Shown one piece after another: positions 51,374 to 60,737 of a stretch of 64,000 nt of DNA. A model generated the notes under the pieces. The model did no database searches. It was not told where the DNA came from and was given only the letters and a program-made list of their open reading frames with translations. The translations under genes and the position numbers were made by a program. Each line of letters begins with the position of its first letter. Position 1 is the stretch's first letter. The DNA is from Bacteroidaceae bacterium (lineage in GTDB: Bacteria > Bacteroidota > Bacteroidia > Bacteroidales > Bacteroidaceae), in assembly GCA_017940605.1 (NCBI GenBank), contig JAGAYF010000050.1:62001-126000 (forward strand), in the 5' to 3' direction.

Positions 51374-52363
51374 ATGGACAGAAGACATTTCCTACAGACA
51401 GGCCTGGCAGCAATGGCCCTGTCGCAGTTGGGCGGCACGGAGGCGTTGGCCGCCGGAAAGAACAAGAAGGAGCAGGCCCAGGCCTTCGGCCCGGTCACGT
51501 GTGAGAACGTGGCGGCCGGCCCGCAGGACCTGCTTGTGCGCTTCCTGGGCTCGGGTGCGGCCGGATGGAAGCCGGGCAGCACCATTGACCGCCGCAACAG
51601 CAGCGTGCTCCTGGACGGCAAGGTGCTCATTGACTTCACCCTGAGCGTCACCGACATGCTGCCCGAGGGATGCAGGCCCGAGCACATCTTCTACACCCAC
51701 TCGCACCCCGACCACTACCAGCCGCTGCAGGCGCTGAAGCTGGGCGTGAAGCACGTCTACATCTCCGAGACGTGGGTAGACATGGCCAAGTATGAGTTCA
51801 TGCGCATTGCCGCCGAGCAGAAGCTGCCCATGCCCAAGATGCACCCGCTCATGATAGGCGTGCCCCTCACGGTGGAGGACCTTACGTTTACGCCGCTGCC
51901 GGCCAACCATACCACCAATTTCTATCAGGAGCAGGCCCAAATCTATCTTGTGGAGAAGGGAACGACCGAACAGCACCTGGGCGTGCGCCTGCTCTATGCC
52001 ACCGACACGGGCAGCATCATGGGCAAGGCCAGCCGCCTGGCAGGAATTGACACGCACAAGAGCGACATACCCCCACGCCCCATCACGGGATTTATCATGG
52101 AGGGTACGCTGGGCAAGGCCGACTACCGCATGTTCAACCACTCGACGCCCGAGCTGGTGGCCCTCATAGCCGAGGTCCTGGCCCACGGCAAGCGCTACAC
52201 GCCGCCCGCAGGACAGCCCGTGTACATTACCCACATGGGCCACAGCGTCTATGACAGGGAGTACGGCCACAAATGGTCGCAGGAAGAGCTCAATGCCCGC
52301 CTGCCCAACCCCGTCAGGGCGGCCTACGACGGACTGGAAGTCGTGTTCAGGGCCGTAGACTGA
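51374..52363 (+). CDS. Exported metallo-beta-lactamase-fold hydrolase
   Basis: 329 residues with a twin-Arg-like signal (MDRRHFLQTGLAAMALSQLG). The metal-binding motif is THSHPDHYQPLQAL (His-x-His-x-Asp-His) near residue 113, with FLGSGAAGWKPGSTIDRRNSS before it (the GSG...D/RRN pattern of PhnP-like phosphodiesterases) and further His in LPANHTTNF, ATDTGSIM and THMGHSVYD. It may cleave cyclic phosphodiesters or a related ester; substrate unknown. Downstream of the greA-HIT genes, possibly on its own transcript. Confidence 0.85.
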   Translation: MDRRHFLQTGLAAMALSQLGGTEALAAGKNKKEQAQAFGPVTCENVAAGPQDLLVRFLGSGAAGWKPGSTIDRRNSSVLLDGKVLIDFTLSVTDMLPEGCRPEHIFYTHSHPDHYQPLQALKLGVKHVYISETWVDMAKYEFMRIAAEQKLPMPKMHPLMIGVPLTVEDLTFTPLPANHTTNFYQEQAQIYLVEKGTTEQHLGVRLLYATDTGSIMGKASRLAGIDTHKSDIPPRPITGFIMEGTLGKADYRMFNHSTPELVALIAEVLAHGKRYTPPAGQPVYITHMGHSVYDREYGHKWSQEELNARLPNPVRAAYDGLEVVFRAVD

Positions 52364-52447
52364 CGGCAGGCAGGCCCGTGCGGACTGTGGCCGCAATGGC
52401 GGCATCTCTGCACGGGAACGGCTGACCTGAGCGAAGACATATAAAAA

Positions 52448-52484
52448 ATGCGGGGGATGCGCCCAATCGGTGCATCCCCCGCAT
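52448..52484. terminator. Bidirectional terminator between MBL-fold and rubredoxin genes
   Basis: Perfect 13-bp stem ATGCGGGGGATGC (52448-52460) with GCATCCCCCGCAT (52472-52484). The minus strand continues with TTTTTTAT, favouring termination of rubredoxin transcripts; it also lies after the plus-strand gene. Confidence 0.85.
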
Positions 52485-52501
52485 GATGTGTCATGGGAGC
52501 A

Positions 52502-52666
52502 TCAGTCCTCCTGTATCTCAAAATCGTCCTTGCCTACGCCGCACAGGGGGCATACCCAATCGGCGGGGATGTCCTCAAATGCTGTTCCGGGCTCAATGCC
52601 GCTGTCGGGGTCGCCGGCAGCGGGGTCGTATACGTAGCCGCATACGGTGCAAACATACTTTTTCAT
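52502..52666 (-). CDS. Rubredoxin
   Basis: 54 residues, a gene too short for usual length cut-offs. [20 protein letters not shown] and [15 protein letters not shown] give the two CxxC-G pairs that ligate a single iron, and the spacing and length fit a normal rubredoxin exactly. It is a cytoplasmic one-electron carrier; in anaerobes it often serves flavodiiron proteins (one is at 20084-21271) or rubrerythrin. It lies 33 nt after the end of purL and may be read from the same transcript. Confidence 0.95.
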   Translation of the reverse strand: MKKYVCTVCGYVYDPAAGDPDSGIEPGTAFEDIPADWVCPLCGVGKDDFEIQED

Positions 52667-52699
52667 GTGAATCTCTTGTTTATATGGTTGATAATCAAT

Positions 52700-55600
52700 T
52701 TATTTTCTGTTCTCCTCCACCCATTTCCGCGCATTGACGAACGCTTCTATCCACGGCGTGATGTCATCGGCCAGGCGCGACTTCGGATAGGTGGCGCACT
52801 GCCACGGGAAAAAGGCCCTCTCAGGGTGGGGCATCATGGCCAGGTGGCGGCCGTCGGGGCTGCACACGCCGGCGGTGCTGTAGTCCGACCCGTTGGGGTT
52901 TCCGGGGTAGCCTGCATAGCTGTATTTGAGCGCAATGTCGTATTGGTCCTCGGACAGGGGCAGGGAGAAGTTGCCTTCTCCGTGGGCCACCCACACTCCC
53001 AGCTTGCTGCCGCTCAGTGAACGGAGCATGATGCTATGGGTGGGCTGTACGGTGACGCCGAGGTAGGCACTCTCAAACTTGTGGGACACATTGTGGAGCA
53101 TTTTCCCCTTGGGGGTCAGCCCAGGGTTGATGAGGTTCAGCTCCATCATGAGCTGGCAGCCGTTGCATACGCCCAGCGACAGGGTGTCCTTGCGGGCGTA
53201 GAAGCGGTCAAGGGCGGCCTTGGCCTTGGGGTTGTAGAGGAACGCCCCGGCCCAGCCCTTGGCAGAACCCAGTACGTCGCTGTTGGAGAAACCGCCGCAG
53301 AAGACGATCATGTGAATGTCGTCCAGCGTCTCGCGGCCGCTGATGAGGTCGGTCATCATGACATCCTTGACGTCAAATCCGGCCAGGTAGAGCACGTAGG
53401 CCATCTCGCGGTCGCCGTTCGTCCCTTTTTCGCGTATGATGGCGGCCTTGACACCGCTTGGGGTGCGGCGGTCGGGCGTTATGCCGTAGGAGGCGAATGT
53501 TCCCTTGAAGTCGGGGCTGAACAGGTGCTCTACGGGCTGGTCCTTGTAGTTGCGGAAGCGCTCGGCGGCCTGTCCGTTGAAACTTTGCTGGGTGTCCAGT
53601 TCAAATGAAGTCTGGTACCACACCTCGCGCAGCGCGTCGATGTCCAGTTGCAGGGCTGCGTCGCCCTTTTGTATGGCCAGCGTGCGCTTTTCCGTGGGAC
53701 GGCCTATCTTGACAAAGGCTGTGCCGCTGTCGTTCAGGATTTTCTCCACGCGCTGCTGGTTGTCGGCCTGCACTTGCACCACAACGCCGGGGTTTTCGGC
53801 AAAGAGAACCTTGATCAGATCAGGCTCTTGGAACGCGTTGAGGTCAATGTCAAGGCCGCCTTCGGTATTGGCAAACGTCATCTCAAGCAGCGTCGTCACC
53901 AGACCGCCGGCCGAAATGTCGTGTCCCGCCAGGAGGAGTCCCTCCTGCACCATGGTCTGTATGGATTCAAATGCGCCGCGGAAGTATTCTGCATTGCGGC
54001 ACGTGGGAACGTCGCTGCCCACCTTGTCAAGGCTCTGCGAGAATGCCGAACCGCCCAGGCGCAGTTTGTCAAAGCTGAAGTCAATGTGGTAGAGTGCGCT
54101 TTGTGTGGCTTTTGCGTCAAGGACGGGCGAAACGACCTTGCGCACGTCGCTTACCTCGCCGCCTGCGCTGACAATGACGGTTCCCGGGCTGATAATCTTC
54201 TCTCCGTTGGGATATTGTTGGCTCAGCGACAGCGAATCCTTGCCTGTGGGAACGTTGATATGCAGTGCGCAGCAGAAATCGCTGAGGGCCTTGACGGCGC
54301 TGTACAGTCGGGCATCCTCGCCTTTCTGTGAGCGGCAGGGCCACATCCAGTTGGCGCTGAGCGAGACGCTGTCCAGCCCCTGGGCCAAGGGAGCCCATAC
54401 CAGGTTGGTCAGTGCTTCGGCCACCGAGAGGACGCTGCCTGCCCCGGGATCGGCCAATCCGGCCTGCGGAGCGTGTCCCAGCGCGGTGGCAATGCCCCTG
54501 CGGCCGCGGTAGTCAAGCGCAACGACGCCGCAGTCGCTCAAGGGAAGCTGCAATGGGCCTTGGCATTGCTGGCGCGCAATCTTGCCGGTGACTGAGCGGT
54601 CCACCTTGTTGGTCAGCCAGTCTTTGCATGCCACGGCTTCCAGTTGGAGCACGTTTTTCAGGTATGCTTCTATTTCTTTATTGTCGTATGTGGCATCGTT
54701 GTACGTGCGCTGCACGGTTTCGTCCACCATGACGGTCTTGGGTGAGTGTCCGAACATTTGCGCAACGTCCAAGTCGAACGGTTTCTTGCCGTCGGCCTGC
54801 ACGAAGGAGAAGTGCGCGTCGCCGGTGGTCTCTCCCACGACGTAGAGCGGGGCGCGTTCGCGCTCTGCAATCCTGCGCACGTGTTCTATGTGCTTTTGGT
54901 CGATGAGGAGTCCCATGCGTTCCTGGCTTTCGTTGGCAATGATTTCCTTTGCCGAAAGTGTTTTATCGCCGATGGGGAGTTCCTTCATGTCAATCTCCCC
55001 GCCGCATTCGCCCACCAGCTCTGAGAAACAGTTGACGTGGCCTGCCGACCCGTGGTCGTGGATGCTGACGACGGGATTGACGTCTTCCTCGCACAGGGCG
55101 CGGATGAGATTGTAGTCGCGCTTCTGCATTTCGGGATTGGCGCGCTGCACGGCGTTCAGCTCAATGCCGTTGGAGTAGCGGCCCGTGTCTACCGAGGAGA
55201 CAGAACCGCCTCCCAGTCCGATGCGATAGTTGTCACCGCCGACCAGCACGACCTTGTTGCCCTTCTGCGGCTCTTTCTTCAGGCAGTCGCGCTTTGTGCC
55301 GTAGCCCACGCCGCCTGCCAGCATGATGACCTTGTCGTAACCGTATTTTTCTCCGTTTTCCTGGTGCTCAAACGTGAGCAGCGAACCGGCAATGAGCGGT
55401 TGGCCAAACTTGTTGCCAAAGTCGCTGGCCCCGTTGCTGGCCTTGATGAGGATTTGCCCGGGTGTCTGGTACAGCCATTGGCGCACTGGCAGGATGTCCT
55501 CCCAGCTGCGGCCGCCCTGCAGGCGTGGATAGGAAGTCATGTAGACTGCCGTTCCGGCTATGGGCCATGAACCTACGCCGCCGCCCATGCGGTCGCGTAT

Positions 55601-56404
55601 TTCGCCGCCCGTACCCGTCGACGCGCCGTTGAAGGGTTCGACGGTCGTGGGGAAATTGTGTGTCTCGGCCTTGAGCGAGATGACGCTCTCAATGTCCTTG
55701 ATGACGAAGTAGTCGCTGGTGCTCTGGTCCTTGGGCGCAAACTGCTCGATGACGGGGCCTTGGCCGAATGCAACGTTGTCCTGATAGGCCGACAGGATGC
55801 CGTGGGGGTTCTCCTTGGTGGTCTTCTTGATCATGGCAAAGAGTGAGGAGGGCATCTCCTTGCCGTCGATGATGAACGTCCCGCCAAAGATTTTGTGTCG
55901 GCAGTGTTCCGAGTTGATCTGCGCGAAGCCGAACACCTCAGAGTCGGTAAGCGGCCGCCCCAGCTGGCCTTCCACCTTGTGCAGGTACTCTATCTCCTCG
56001 GGCGAGAGGGCCAGGCCCTCCTGCTCGTTGTAGCTGTCAATGTCCTCGATGATGCGGATGGGCTCGGGCTGCCTGTCGGTCCTGAACACCTCCTGGTCCA
56101 GCCCCTTGTACATGCGTTGCAGCATGGGGTCGTGGTCGGCGTCCTCGCCCGCCACGGGAAAGTATTCCTCTATGCGGTCAATGCCCTGGATGTTCATGTT
56201 CTGGGTGATTTCCACCGCATTGGTGCTCCACGGCGTCACCATTTCGCGCCTCGGTCCTATGAAGTATCCATCTATTGTGGGACTTTCTGCCAACTGTGCC
56301 TCGCCGAAGAGCCAGCACAGGGCCTGTGTCTCATCCGAAGTCAATGCCTGGCTGCAGCCTACGGCAATGATGTTGCCACTGGGGGTCTTGAAAAAATGTA
56401 TCAT
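52700..56404 (-). CDS. purL: Phosphoribosylformylglycinamidine synthase (single-chain)
   Basis: 1234 residues, the long PurL of Bacteroidota and Proteobacteria with synthetase and glutaminase in one chain. Synthetase part: FAQINSEHCRHKIFGG near residue 165, KAETHNFPTTVEPFNGASTG and GVGSWPIAGTAVYM; glutaminase part at the C-terminus: VFCGGFSNSDVLGSAKGWA, the nucleophile in LGVCNGCQLMMELN, and MMPHPERAFFPWQ. It converts FGAR to FGAM in purine synthesis. Promoter at 56433-56440; rubredoxin follows. Confidence 0.97.
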   Translation of the reverse strand: MIHFFKTPSGNIIAVGCSQALTSDETQALCWLFGEAQLAESPTIDGYFIGPRREMVTPWSTNAVEITQNMNIQGIDRIEEYFPVAGEDADHDPMLQRMYKGLDQEVFRTDRQPEPIRIIEDIDSYNEQEGLALSPEEIEYLHKVEGQLGRPLTDSEVFGFAQINSEHCRHKIFGGTFIIDGKEMPSSLFAMIKKTTKENPHGILSAYQDNVAFGQGPVIEQFAPKDQSTSDYFVIKDIESVISLKAETHNFPTTVEPFNGASTGTGGEIRDRMGGGVGSWPIAGTAVYMTSYPRLQGGRSWEDILPVRQWLYQTPGQILIKASNGASDFGNKFGQPLIAGSLLTFEHQENGEKYGYDKVIMLAGGVGYGTKRDCLKKEPQKGNKVVLVGGDNYRIGLGGGSVSSVDTGRYSNGIELNAVQRANPEMQKRDYNLIRALCEEDVNPVVSIHDHGSAGHVNCFSELVGECGGEIDMKELPIGDKTLSAKEIIANESQERMGLLIDQKHIEHVRRIAERERAPLYVVGETTGDAHFSFVQADGKKPFDLDVAQMFGHSPKTVMVDETVQRTYNDATYDNKEIEAYLKNVLQLEAVACKDWLTNKVDRSVTGKIARQQCQGPLQLPLSDCGVVALDYRGRRGIATALGHAPQAGLADPGAGSVLSVAEALTNLVWAPLAQGLDSVSLSANWMWPCRSQKGEDARLYSAVKALSDFCCALHINVPTGKDSLSLSQQYPNGEKIISPGTVIVSAGGEVSDVRKVVSPVLDAKATQSALYHIDFSFDKLRLGGSAFSQSLDKVGSDVPTCRNAEYFRGAFESIQTMVQEGLLLAGHDISAGGLVTTLLEMTFANTEGGLDIDLNAFQEPDLIKVLFAENPGVVVQVQADNQQRVEKILNDSGTAFVKIGRPTEKRTLAIQKGDAALQLDIDALREVWYQTSFELDTQQSFNGQAAERFRNYKDQPVEHLFSPDFKGTFASYGITPDRRTPSGVKAAIIREKGTNGDREMAYVLYLAGFDVKDVMMTDLISGRETLDDIHMIVFCGGFSNSDVLGSAKGWAGAFLYNPKAKAALDRFYARKDTLSLGVCNGCQLMMELNLINPGLTPKGKMLHNVSHKFESAYLGVTVQPTHSIMLRSLSGSKLGVWVAHGEGNFSLPLSEDQYDIALKYSYAGYPGNPNGSDYSTAGVCSPDGRHLAMMPHPERAFFPWQCATYPKSRLADDITPWIEAFVNARKWVEENRK

Positions 56405-56432
56405 AGTCTGTATCGTTCTGCCAAATCTGCTG

Positions 56433-56440
56433 CAAAGGTA
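56433..56440 (-). promoter_or_regulatory. Promoter -7 box of purL
   Basis: Minus-strand TACCTTTG, 29 nt before the start codon. No purine riboswitch-like structure is visible in the short leader. Confidence 0.65.
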
Positions 56441-56582
56441 CTGATATAAAATGGAAAGTCAAGCGTTTCGCCCATGAAAAATTACCATGCCTGTCCGGCT
56501 GCGCCCCGTGCCGTGCCCAAATGCCCGAGACGGGGCTTAGGCGGCATCGTTTCTGAAAAAACGTGGCCCTTGCGGTTGGCCG

Positions 56583-56606
56583 TTTGTGCAAAGAGGGTTA
56601 ACTTTG
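56583..56606 (+). promoter_or_regulatory. Promoter of the histidine phosphatase gene
   Basis: TAACTTTG (56599-56606), 27 nt before the start codon, with TTTG (56583-56586) closer than the usual spacing. Confidence 0.6.
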
Positions 56607-56632
56607 CATGCTGAAACCGTAAAATACTTAGA

Positions 56633-57907
56633 ATGATGAGAAAAATACTGCTTGCCGCCCTCCTGGCGGCCATGGCTGCCGCGGCCGCCGGCCAGACGGA
56701 GCGCACCGAAGTGATCAGGAACACCCGCAAGGCCGACGGAAACTACTACATGTACCCCAACGGCCGCCACAAGGTATCCCCAGCCCCACGGGGCTACGAG
56801 CCGTTCTACATAACGCACTACGGCCGGCACGGAAGCCGCTACATGATGACCGACGGCGAGTACCGCTACGTCATGAAGTTCATGGAGCAGGCGGCCCGCG
56901 ACAACGCCCTCACCCCGTTGGGGCTCAAGACGCTCAAGCGCCTGCGCAAGGCCCAGGCCGACGCCCACGGGCGCGAGGGAGAGCTGACCCCGCTGGGGAG
57001 CAGGCAGCACATGGGCATAGCCAGGCGCATGTACAAGAACTACCCGCAGGTCTTTGCGCCGGGCAACACGGTCGATGCCCGTGCCACCCTCATACACCGC
57101 TGCCAGGAGAGCATGCAGTACTGCTGCTACATGCTGAAGAAGTGCCAGCCGCTGCTCAACATACAGCAGCGCAGCCGCCGCGAGGACTACTACTTCATGA
57201 AGCAGTCGTCGGACAGCGTGGCGCACCTGGCAACGAGCGGCCAGGTGAAGAGGGAGGCCCGCGCCGTCGTCGATTCCCTGCGCCGCAGGGTCAACGTGAG
57301 CCCGCGCCTCTTCCGCAACGCCGGCTACCTCGGGGAAAACGGCGGCAAGGACTGGCAACTGGCCTACTACCTGCACTGCATAGCCATCGACATGGACTGC
57401 CTGCCCGAGTTGCACCTGGATTTCCGCCCCGTCTTCAGCAAGGACCAGCTGTGGGACTCATGGCAGGCGCGCAATGCCAGCTGGGCCGTGGCCATGGGCA
57501 TGTTTGAGGGACAGACACCCTATTACAAGAAGATATACGGCCTGGTGGACAACATGATTGCCTGGGCCGACGAGATGATTGCCCAGGGCAAGGCCGGTGC
57601 CTCCCTGCGCTTCGGCCACGACTCCTATGTCTATCCGCTGGCCTACGTGATGGGGTTCAACCTCATCAGGACCATTCCGCGCAACGACCAGGCCCGCGCT
57701 TACCGCTACGTGGCCGACTTCCAGGTAGTGCCCATGGCGTCCAACATACAGTGGGTGTTCTTCCGCCCCAAGGGCCAGGGTGACATCCTGGTCAAGTTCC
57801 TGCTCAACGAGGACGAGCAGCAACTGCCCATACCGGCCTATCAGGGCGTGTTCTACCGCTGGAACGACGTGAGGGCCTACCTGAAAAACCGCATGAAGAC
57901 CCTCTAG
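56633..57907 (+). CDS. Exported histidine-type phosphatase (clade 2, phytase-like)
   Basis: 424 residues with a signal peptide (MMRKILLAALLAAMAAAAAG). The catalytic motif is in ITHYGRHGSRYMM (RHGxR) and the proton-donor His-Asp in LRFGHDSYVYPLAYV near residue 327, the layout of histidine acid phosphatases (AppA/MINPP type). It should remove phosphate from phosphomonoesters such as inositol phosphates in the periplasm or at the surface; the substrate is not shown by the sequence. The convergent neighbour is a phosphate-type porin, which fits phosphate acquisition (inference). Confidence 0.88.
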   Translation: MMRKILLAALLAAMAAAAAGQTERTEVIRNTRKADGNYYMYPNGRHKVSPAPRGYEPFYITHYGRHGSRYMMTDGEYRYVMKFMEQAARDNALTPLGLKTLKRLRKAQADAHGREGELTPLGSRQHMGIARRMYKNYPQVFAPGNTVDARATLIHRCQESMQYCCYMLKKCQPLLNIQQRSRREDYYFMKQSSDSVAHLATSGQVKREARAVVDSLRRRVNVSPRLFRNAGYLGENGGKDWQLAYYLHCIAIDMDCLPELHLDFRPVFSKDQLWDSWQARNASWAVAMGMFEGQTPYYKKIYGLVDNMIAWADEMIAQGKAGASLRFGHDSYVYPLAYVMGFNLIRTIPRNDQARAYRYVADFQVVPMASNIQWVFFRPKGQGDILVKFLLNEDEQQLPIPAYQGVFYRWNDVRAYLKNRMKTL

Positions 57908-57967
57908 CCCGCCGCCGCGCCGGCCCGGGCGGCCGGTTGCGGCAGGTGGCGCATATATGCCCCTTCC

Positions 57968-57996
57968 ATGGCGGATGCCCCTTGGGTGTCCGCCAT
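57968..57996 (+). terminator. Terminator after the histidine phosphatase gene
   Basis: Stem ATGGCGGA (57968-57975) with TCCGCCAT (57989-57996), followed by TCTTGT. Confidence 0.65.
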
Positions 57997-58083
57997 TCTT
58001 GTATGCCTGCGCCAAGGCTTCCCCCTTGCTGGACTCCCGCCGCGGGGACGCACGGCAGCCCTTCCACGGTCAGGGGCAGGACT

Positions 58084-58160
58084 CCAGGGCGTGAGAGGCC
58101 TTTCGTCGCGGCCCAAGCGGTTTCGGGCGGGGCGTGAAAGCCCTGCGGATGGGGCGCAAA
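58084..58160. repeat. GC-rich intergenic repeat copy
   Basis: CGGTTTCGGGCGGGGCGTG continues into AAAG; GGGGCGTGAAAG lies at 58129-58140 and GGGGCGCAAA at 58151-58160. The segment before the first box is nearly the same as at 62594-62618, which shows that the element is longer than the box itself. Confidence 0.65.
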
Positions 58161-58163
58161 AAA

Positions 58164-58198
58164 ATGAGGGAAAGCCCATGTTGCGGGATTTCCCTCAT
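58164..58198 (-). terminator. Terminator after the porin gene
   Basis: Stem ATGAGGGAAA (58164-58173) with TTTCCCTCAT (58189-58198); on the minus strand a TTTTTTT run follows that belongs to the adjoining GGGGCGCAAAAAAA repeat box. Confidence 0.8.
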
Positions 58199-58223
58199 GT
58201 AAGGTCCTCGGCGGCGGATGGGG

Positions 58224-59315
58224 CTACCAGCGCCAGTACAGCTGCAGGTCGCAGGCGTTGTAGTGGCCGTCGAGCGTGGTGCTCCTGTCGCAGGTAAACG
58301 AGTAGTTGCCCTGCAGCTTCAGGTTCTTGGTGAAGTAGTACTCGGCACCGGCGGCATAGATGCGCTTGGCGTTGCCCCACGACTTGCCGTCGCGGTACAC
58401 ATCCCATTTTCCCTGCACCTTCAGCTTCTTGTCCTTGGTGACGGGCACGGCGGCCATGGCATACCAGGCATCGGCCTTGTCGCTTGTGCCGGGCTTGAGC
58501 AGGCCGGGGGCTTCATAGTCGGCAATCTTGTGCCCTTCGCTCACGCCGTACTCGGCCCTCACGGTGAACGGGCCGGTGTACTTGAGGCCCAGGGCCATGC
58601 GGTTGCGGTCAACTGTGATGTTGTTGGCCGTGTACTTGCCGCTCCACCCGAAGAAGGCGATGGACAGGTCCTTGATGGGGTTGACGGCCAGGCTCCCTAT
58701 GAGGTCCTTGTGGTTGTTGGCATCGTTGTGGTTGATGCCCTGGCCGTTGTAGACACCCAGCTGGTAGTGCACGAACCCGTGCCCGTCCTTGCGCGACGGA
58801 ATGAGGTCACCCTGAATCTGTATGCCCCCGTCGCGGCCGCCGCTGGCGTGCTCGCCAATGCGGTCGTTCATGCCGGCCAGCTTGTCGGCCAGCTGGGAGT
58901 ACGCCCCAAAGCTGATGTCCCACGGGTTGAGGGGATTCTCAAAGGTGAAGCAGCGCTTGAACTGGCCCACCTTGACGCGGAAGAACTTAAACTTCTGCCA
59001 CTCGGCCCATGCATCCACGATGTGCGGCCCTTTCTCGCTGGCGCCGCCGTAGCCCTCGTACTCCAACTGCAGTTTGTACTGGAAGTCGAGCACCTTGCCG
59101 TCAACGTAGCCGCGCACCAGGCGCAGGTCAAAGTTGCTGTGGTACTTGTTGGCCGTGCTCAGGTCGCGGTCGTTGAATGCCGCGCGTCCAATCACGAATC
59201 CGCCGAACTTGCTGGTCTCCACCAAGTCCTTCTTGGCCTGTTCGGCCACGGTCTGCCCGCTTGCGGCCACCGAGCCGCCCAGGAGCAGGATAAGGAGGAA
59301 GAAATGCTTTTTCAT
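58224..59315 (-). CDS. Phosphate-selective porin O/P-like outer-membrane protein
   Basis: 363 residues with a signal peptide (MKKHFFLLILLLGGSVAASG). The rest is a 16-strand-type barrel of the OprO/OprP family: GGFVIGRAAFNDRD, LRLVRGYVDGKVLDFQYKLQ, FFRVKVGQFKRCFTFENPL, GGIQIQGDLIP, and a terminal strand CDLQLYWRW ending in an aromatic residue, as outer-membrane barrels do. Selectivity for phosphate cannot be confirmed. It starts 29 nt after the stop of nhaD and may be cotranscribed with it. Confidence 0.87.
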   Translation of the reverse strand: MKKHFFLLILLLGGSVAASGQTVAEQAKKDLVETSKFGGFVIGRAAFNDRDLSTANKYHSNFDLRLVRGYVDGKVLDFQYKLQLEYEGYGGASEKGPHIVDAWAEWQKFKFFRVKVGQFKRCFTFENPLNPWDISFGAYSQLADKLAGMNDRIGEHASGGRDGGIQIQGDLIPSRKDGHGFVHYQLGVYNGQGINHNDANNHKDLIGSLAVNPIKDLSIAFFGWSGKYTANNITVDRNRMALGLKYTGPFTVRAEYGVSEGHKIADYEAPGLLKPGTSDKADAWYAMAAVPVTKDKKLKVQGKWDVYRDGKSWGNAKRIYAAGAEYYFTKNLKLQGNYSFTCDRSTTLDGHYNACDLQLYWRW

Positions 59316-59344
59316 ATCTAATTTAAAATAGTTGTAGGTTTCCG

Positions 59345-60634
59345 TTATCCAAAGATGAGCATGCGCTCAAGCCAGTAGGTCAGGATGCCGGCAATGTAGC
59401 CCGCAAAGGCAATCCACGTAATCTTCTTCATGTACCAGCCAAAAGTGATTTTCTCCAGTCCCATGGCCACCACACCGGCCGCACTGCCAATGATGAGCAT
59501 GCTGCCGCCCACGCCGGCGCAGTAGGCCAGCAGTTGCCAGAAGATTCCGTCCACCGCCATGTCTCCGCTCGGCATGATGGGGTACATCTTCATGCTTCCG
59601 GCCACCAGCGGAACGTTATCGACAATGCTGGACAGGACGCCAATCGCGCCCGTGACAAGATAGTGGTTGCCAATCGTGTCGTCAAGCCATTGGCCCAGGG
59701 CGGAGAGCACCCCAATTTCGGCCAGCACGCTCACAGCCATGAGGATGCCCAGGAAAAAGAGGATCGTACCCATGTCAATGCGGGTCAGCATGGCCGTAAC
59801 GCGCTTGCTGCTCTTTTCATTGTGGCGGTAGAACGTGTCGGTGACCACCCAAAGCACGGCCAGCACCAACAAGATACCGATGAACGGCGGCAAGTGGGTG
59901 AGGCTGTGGAACACAGGAACGCAGCACAGGCCGCCCACGCCGAGAAGGAACACCGAGCGACGGCGGTTCTTGCTGATGGCGGTGTCGGCACTGGCGTTGT
60001 CGGCCGGGGCGGCCGGCATGGCCAGCGTTCCGTTCAGTTGGTACTGGAGGATGAACGCCGGAACGGCGCAGCTGACGATGGAAGGCACGATAAGTTCCTT
60101 GATGACGCCGCCCGCGGTGAGCATCTTGCCGTTCCAGAGCATGATGGTGGTGACGTCGCCGATGGGAGAGAACGCTCCGCCGGCGTTGGCGGCGATGACG
60201 ACCATCGAAGCGTAGATAATGCGGTCGTTGTGGTCCTTAACCAGCTTGCGCAGTATCATAATCATGACGATGGTGGTGGTAAGGTTGTCGAGCACGGCGC
60301 TGAGGAAGAACGTCATCAGGGCCATGCGCCACAGCAGGGTGCGCTTGGACGTGGTTTGCAGGGTATCGCGCACGAAGTTGAAGCCTCCGTGCTGGTCCAC
60401 GATTTCCACGATGGTCATTGCGCCCATGAGGAAGAACAGTGTCGTGCCTGCCTCGCCCAGGTTGCGCTCCAGGACCTCGCCCAGCCCGTCCCCGGCGTAG
60501 CCGCCCAGGGAGTAGAGCACCCAGCAGGCCACGCACATGAGCAGTGCAAAGGCTGCCTTGTTCACTTTCGAGACACTCTCGGTGGCTATCAGCAGATAGC
60601 CTGCGAGGAATACGGTAACGATGATTGCAGTCAT
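59345..60634 (-). CDS. nhaD: NhaD-type Na+/H+ antiporter
   Basis: 429 residues, about 11-12 membrane helices. The NhaD group is recognised by ESVSKVNKAAFALLMCVACW at the start, VEIVDQHGGFNFVRDTLQTT, FFLSAVLDNLTTTIVMIMIL (the conserved Asp and Thr of the ion path), and AANAGGAFSPIGDVTTIMLW. It exports Na+ in exchange for protons. It lies between a DASS transporter, which usually imports with Na+, and a porin. Confidence 0.93.
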   Translation of the reverse strand: MTAIIVTVFLAGYLLIATESVSKVNKAAFALLMCVACWVLYSLGGYAGDGLGEVLERNLGEAGTTLFFLMGAMTIVEIVDQHGGFNFVRDTLQTTSKRTLLWRMALMTFFLSAVLDNLTTTIVMIMILRKLVKDHNDRIIYASMVVIAANAGGAFSPIGDVTTIMLWNGKMLTAGGVIKELIVPSIVSCAVPAFILQYQLNGTLAMPAAPADNASADTAISKNRRRSVFLLGVGGLCCVPVFHSLTHLPPFIGILLVLAVLWVVTDTFYRHNEKSSKRVTAMLTRIDMGTILFFLGILMAVSVLAEIGVLSALGQWLDDTIGNHYLVTGAIGVLSSIVDNVPLVAGSMKMYPIMPSGDMAVDGIFWQLLAYCAGVGGSMLIIGSAAGVVAMGLEKITFGWYMKKITWIAFAGYIAGILTYWLERMLIFG

Positions 60635-60667
60635 TGTATTTTCAGTTTCAGTTAGTTCTTGGGTTAC

Positions 60668-60707
60668 AAAAAGTGCGGGGAATGCCCACGGAGGCCTTTC
60701 CCCACAC
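60668..60707 (-). terminator. Terminator after the DASS transporter gene
   Basis: Stem GTGCGGGGAA (60673-60682) with TTCCCCACAC (60698-60707), one G-T pair; the minus strand continues with TTTTTG. It separates the transporter from nhaD. Confidence 0.75.
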
Positions 60708-60737
60708 CGTTTTCTTCTGTCTATATGGTTTTTATCC

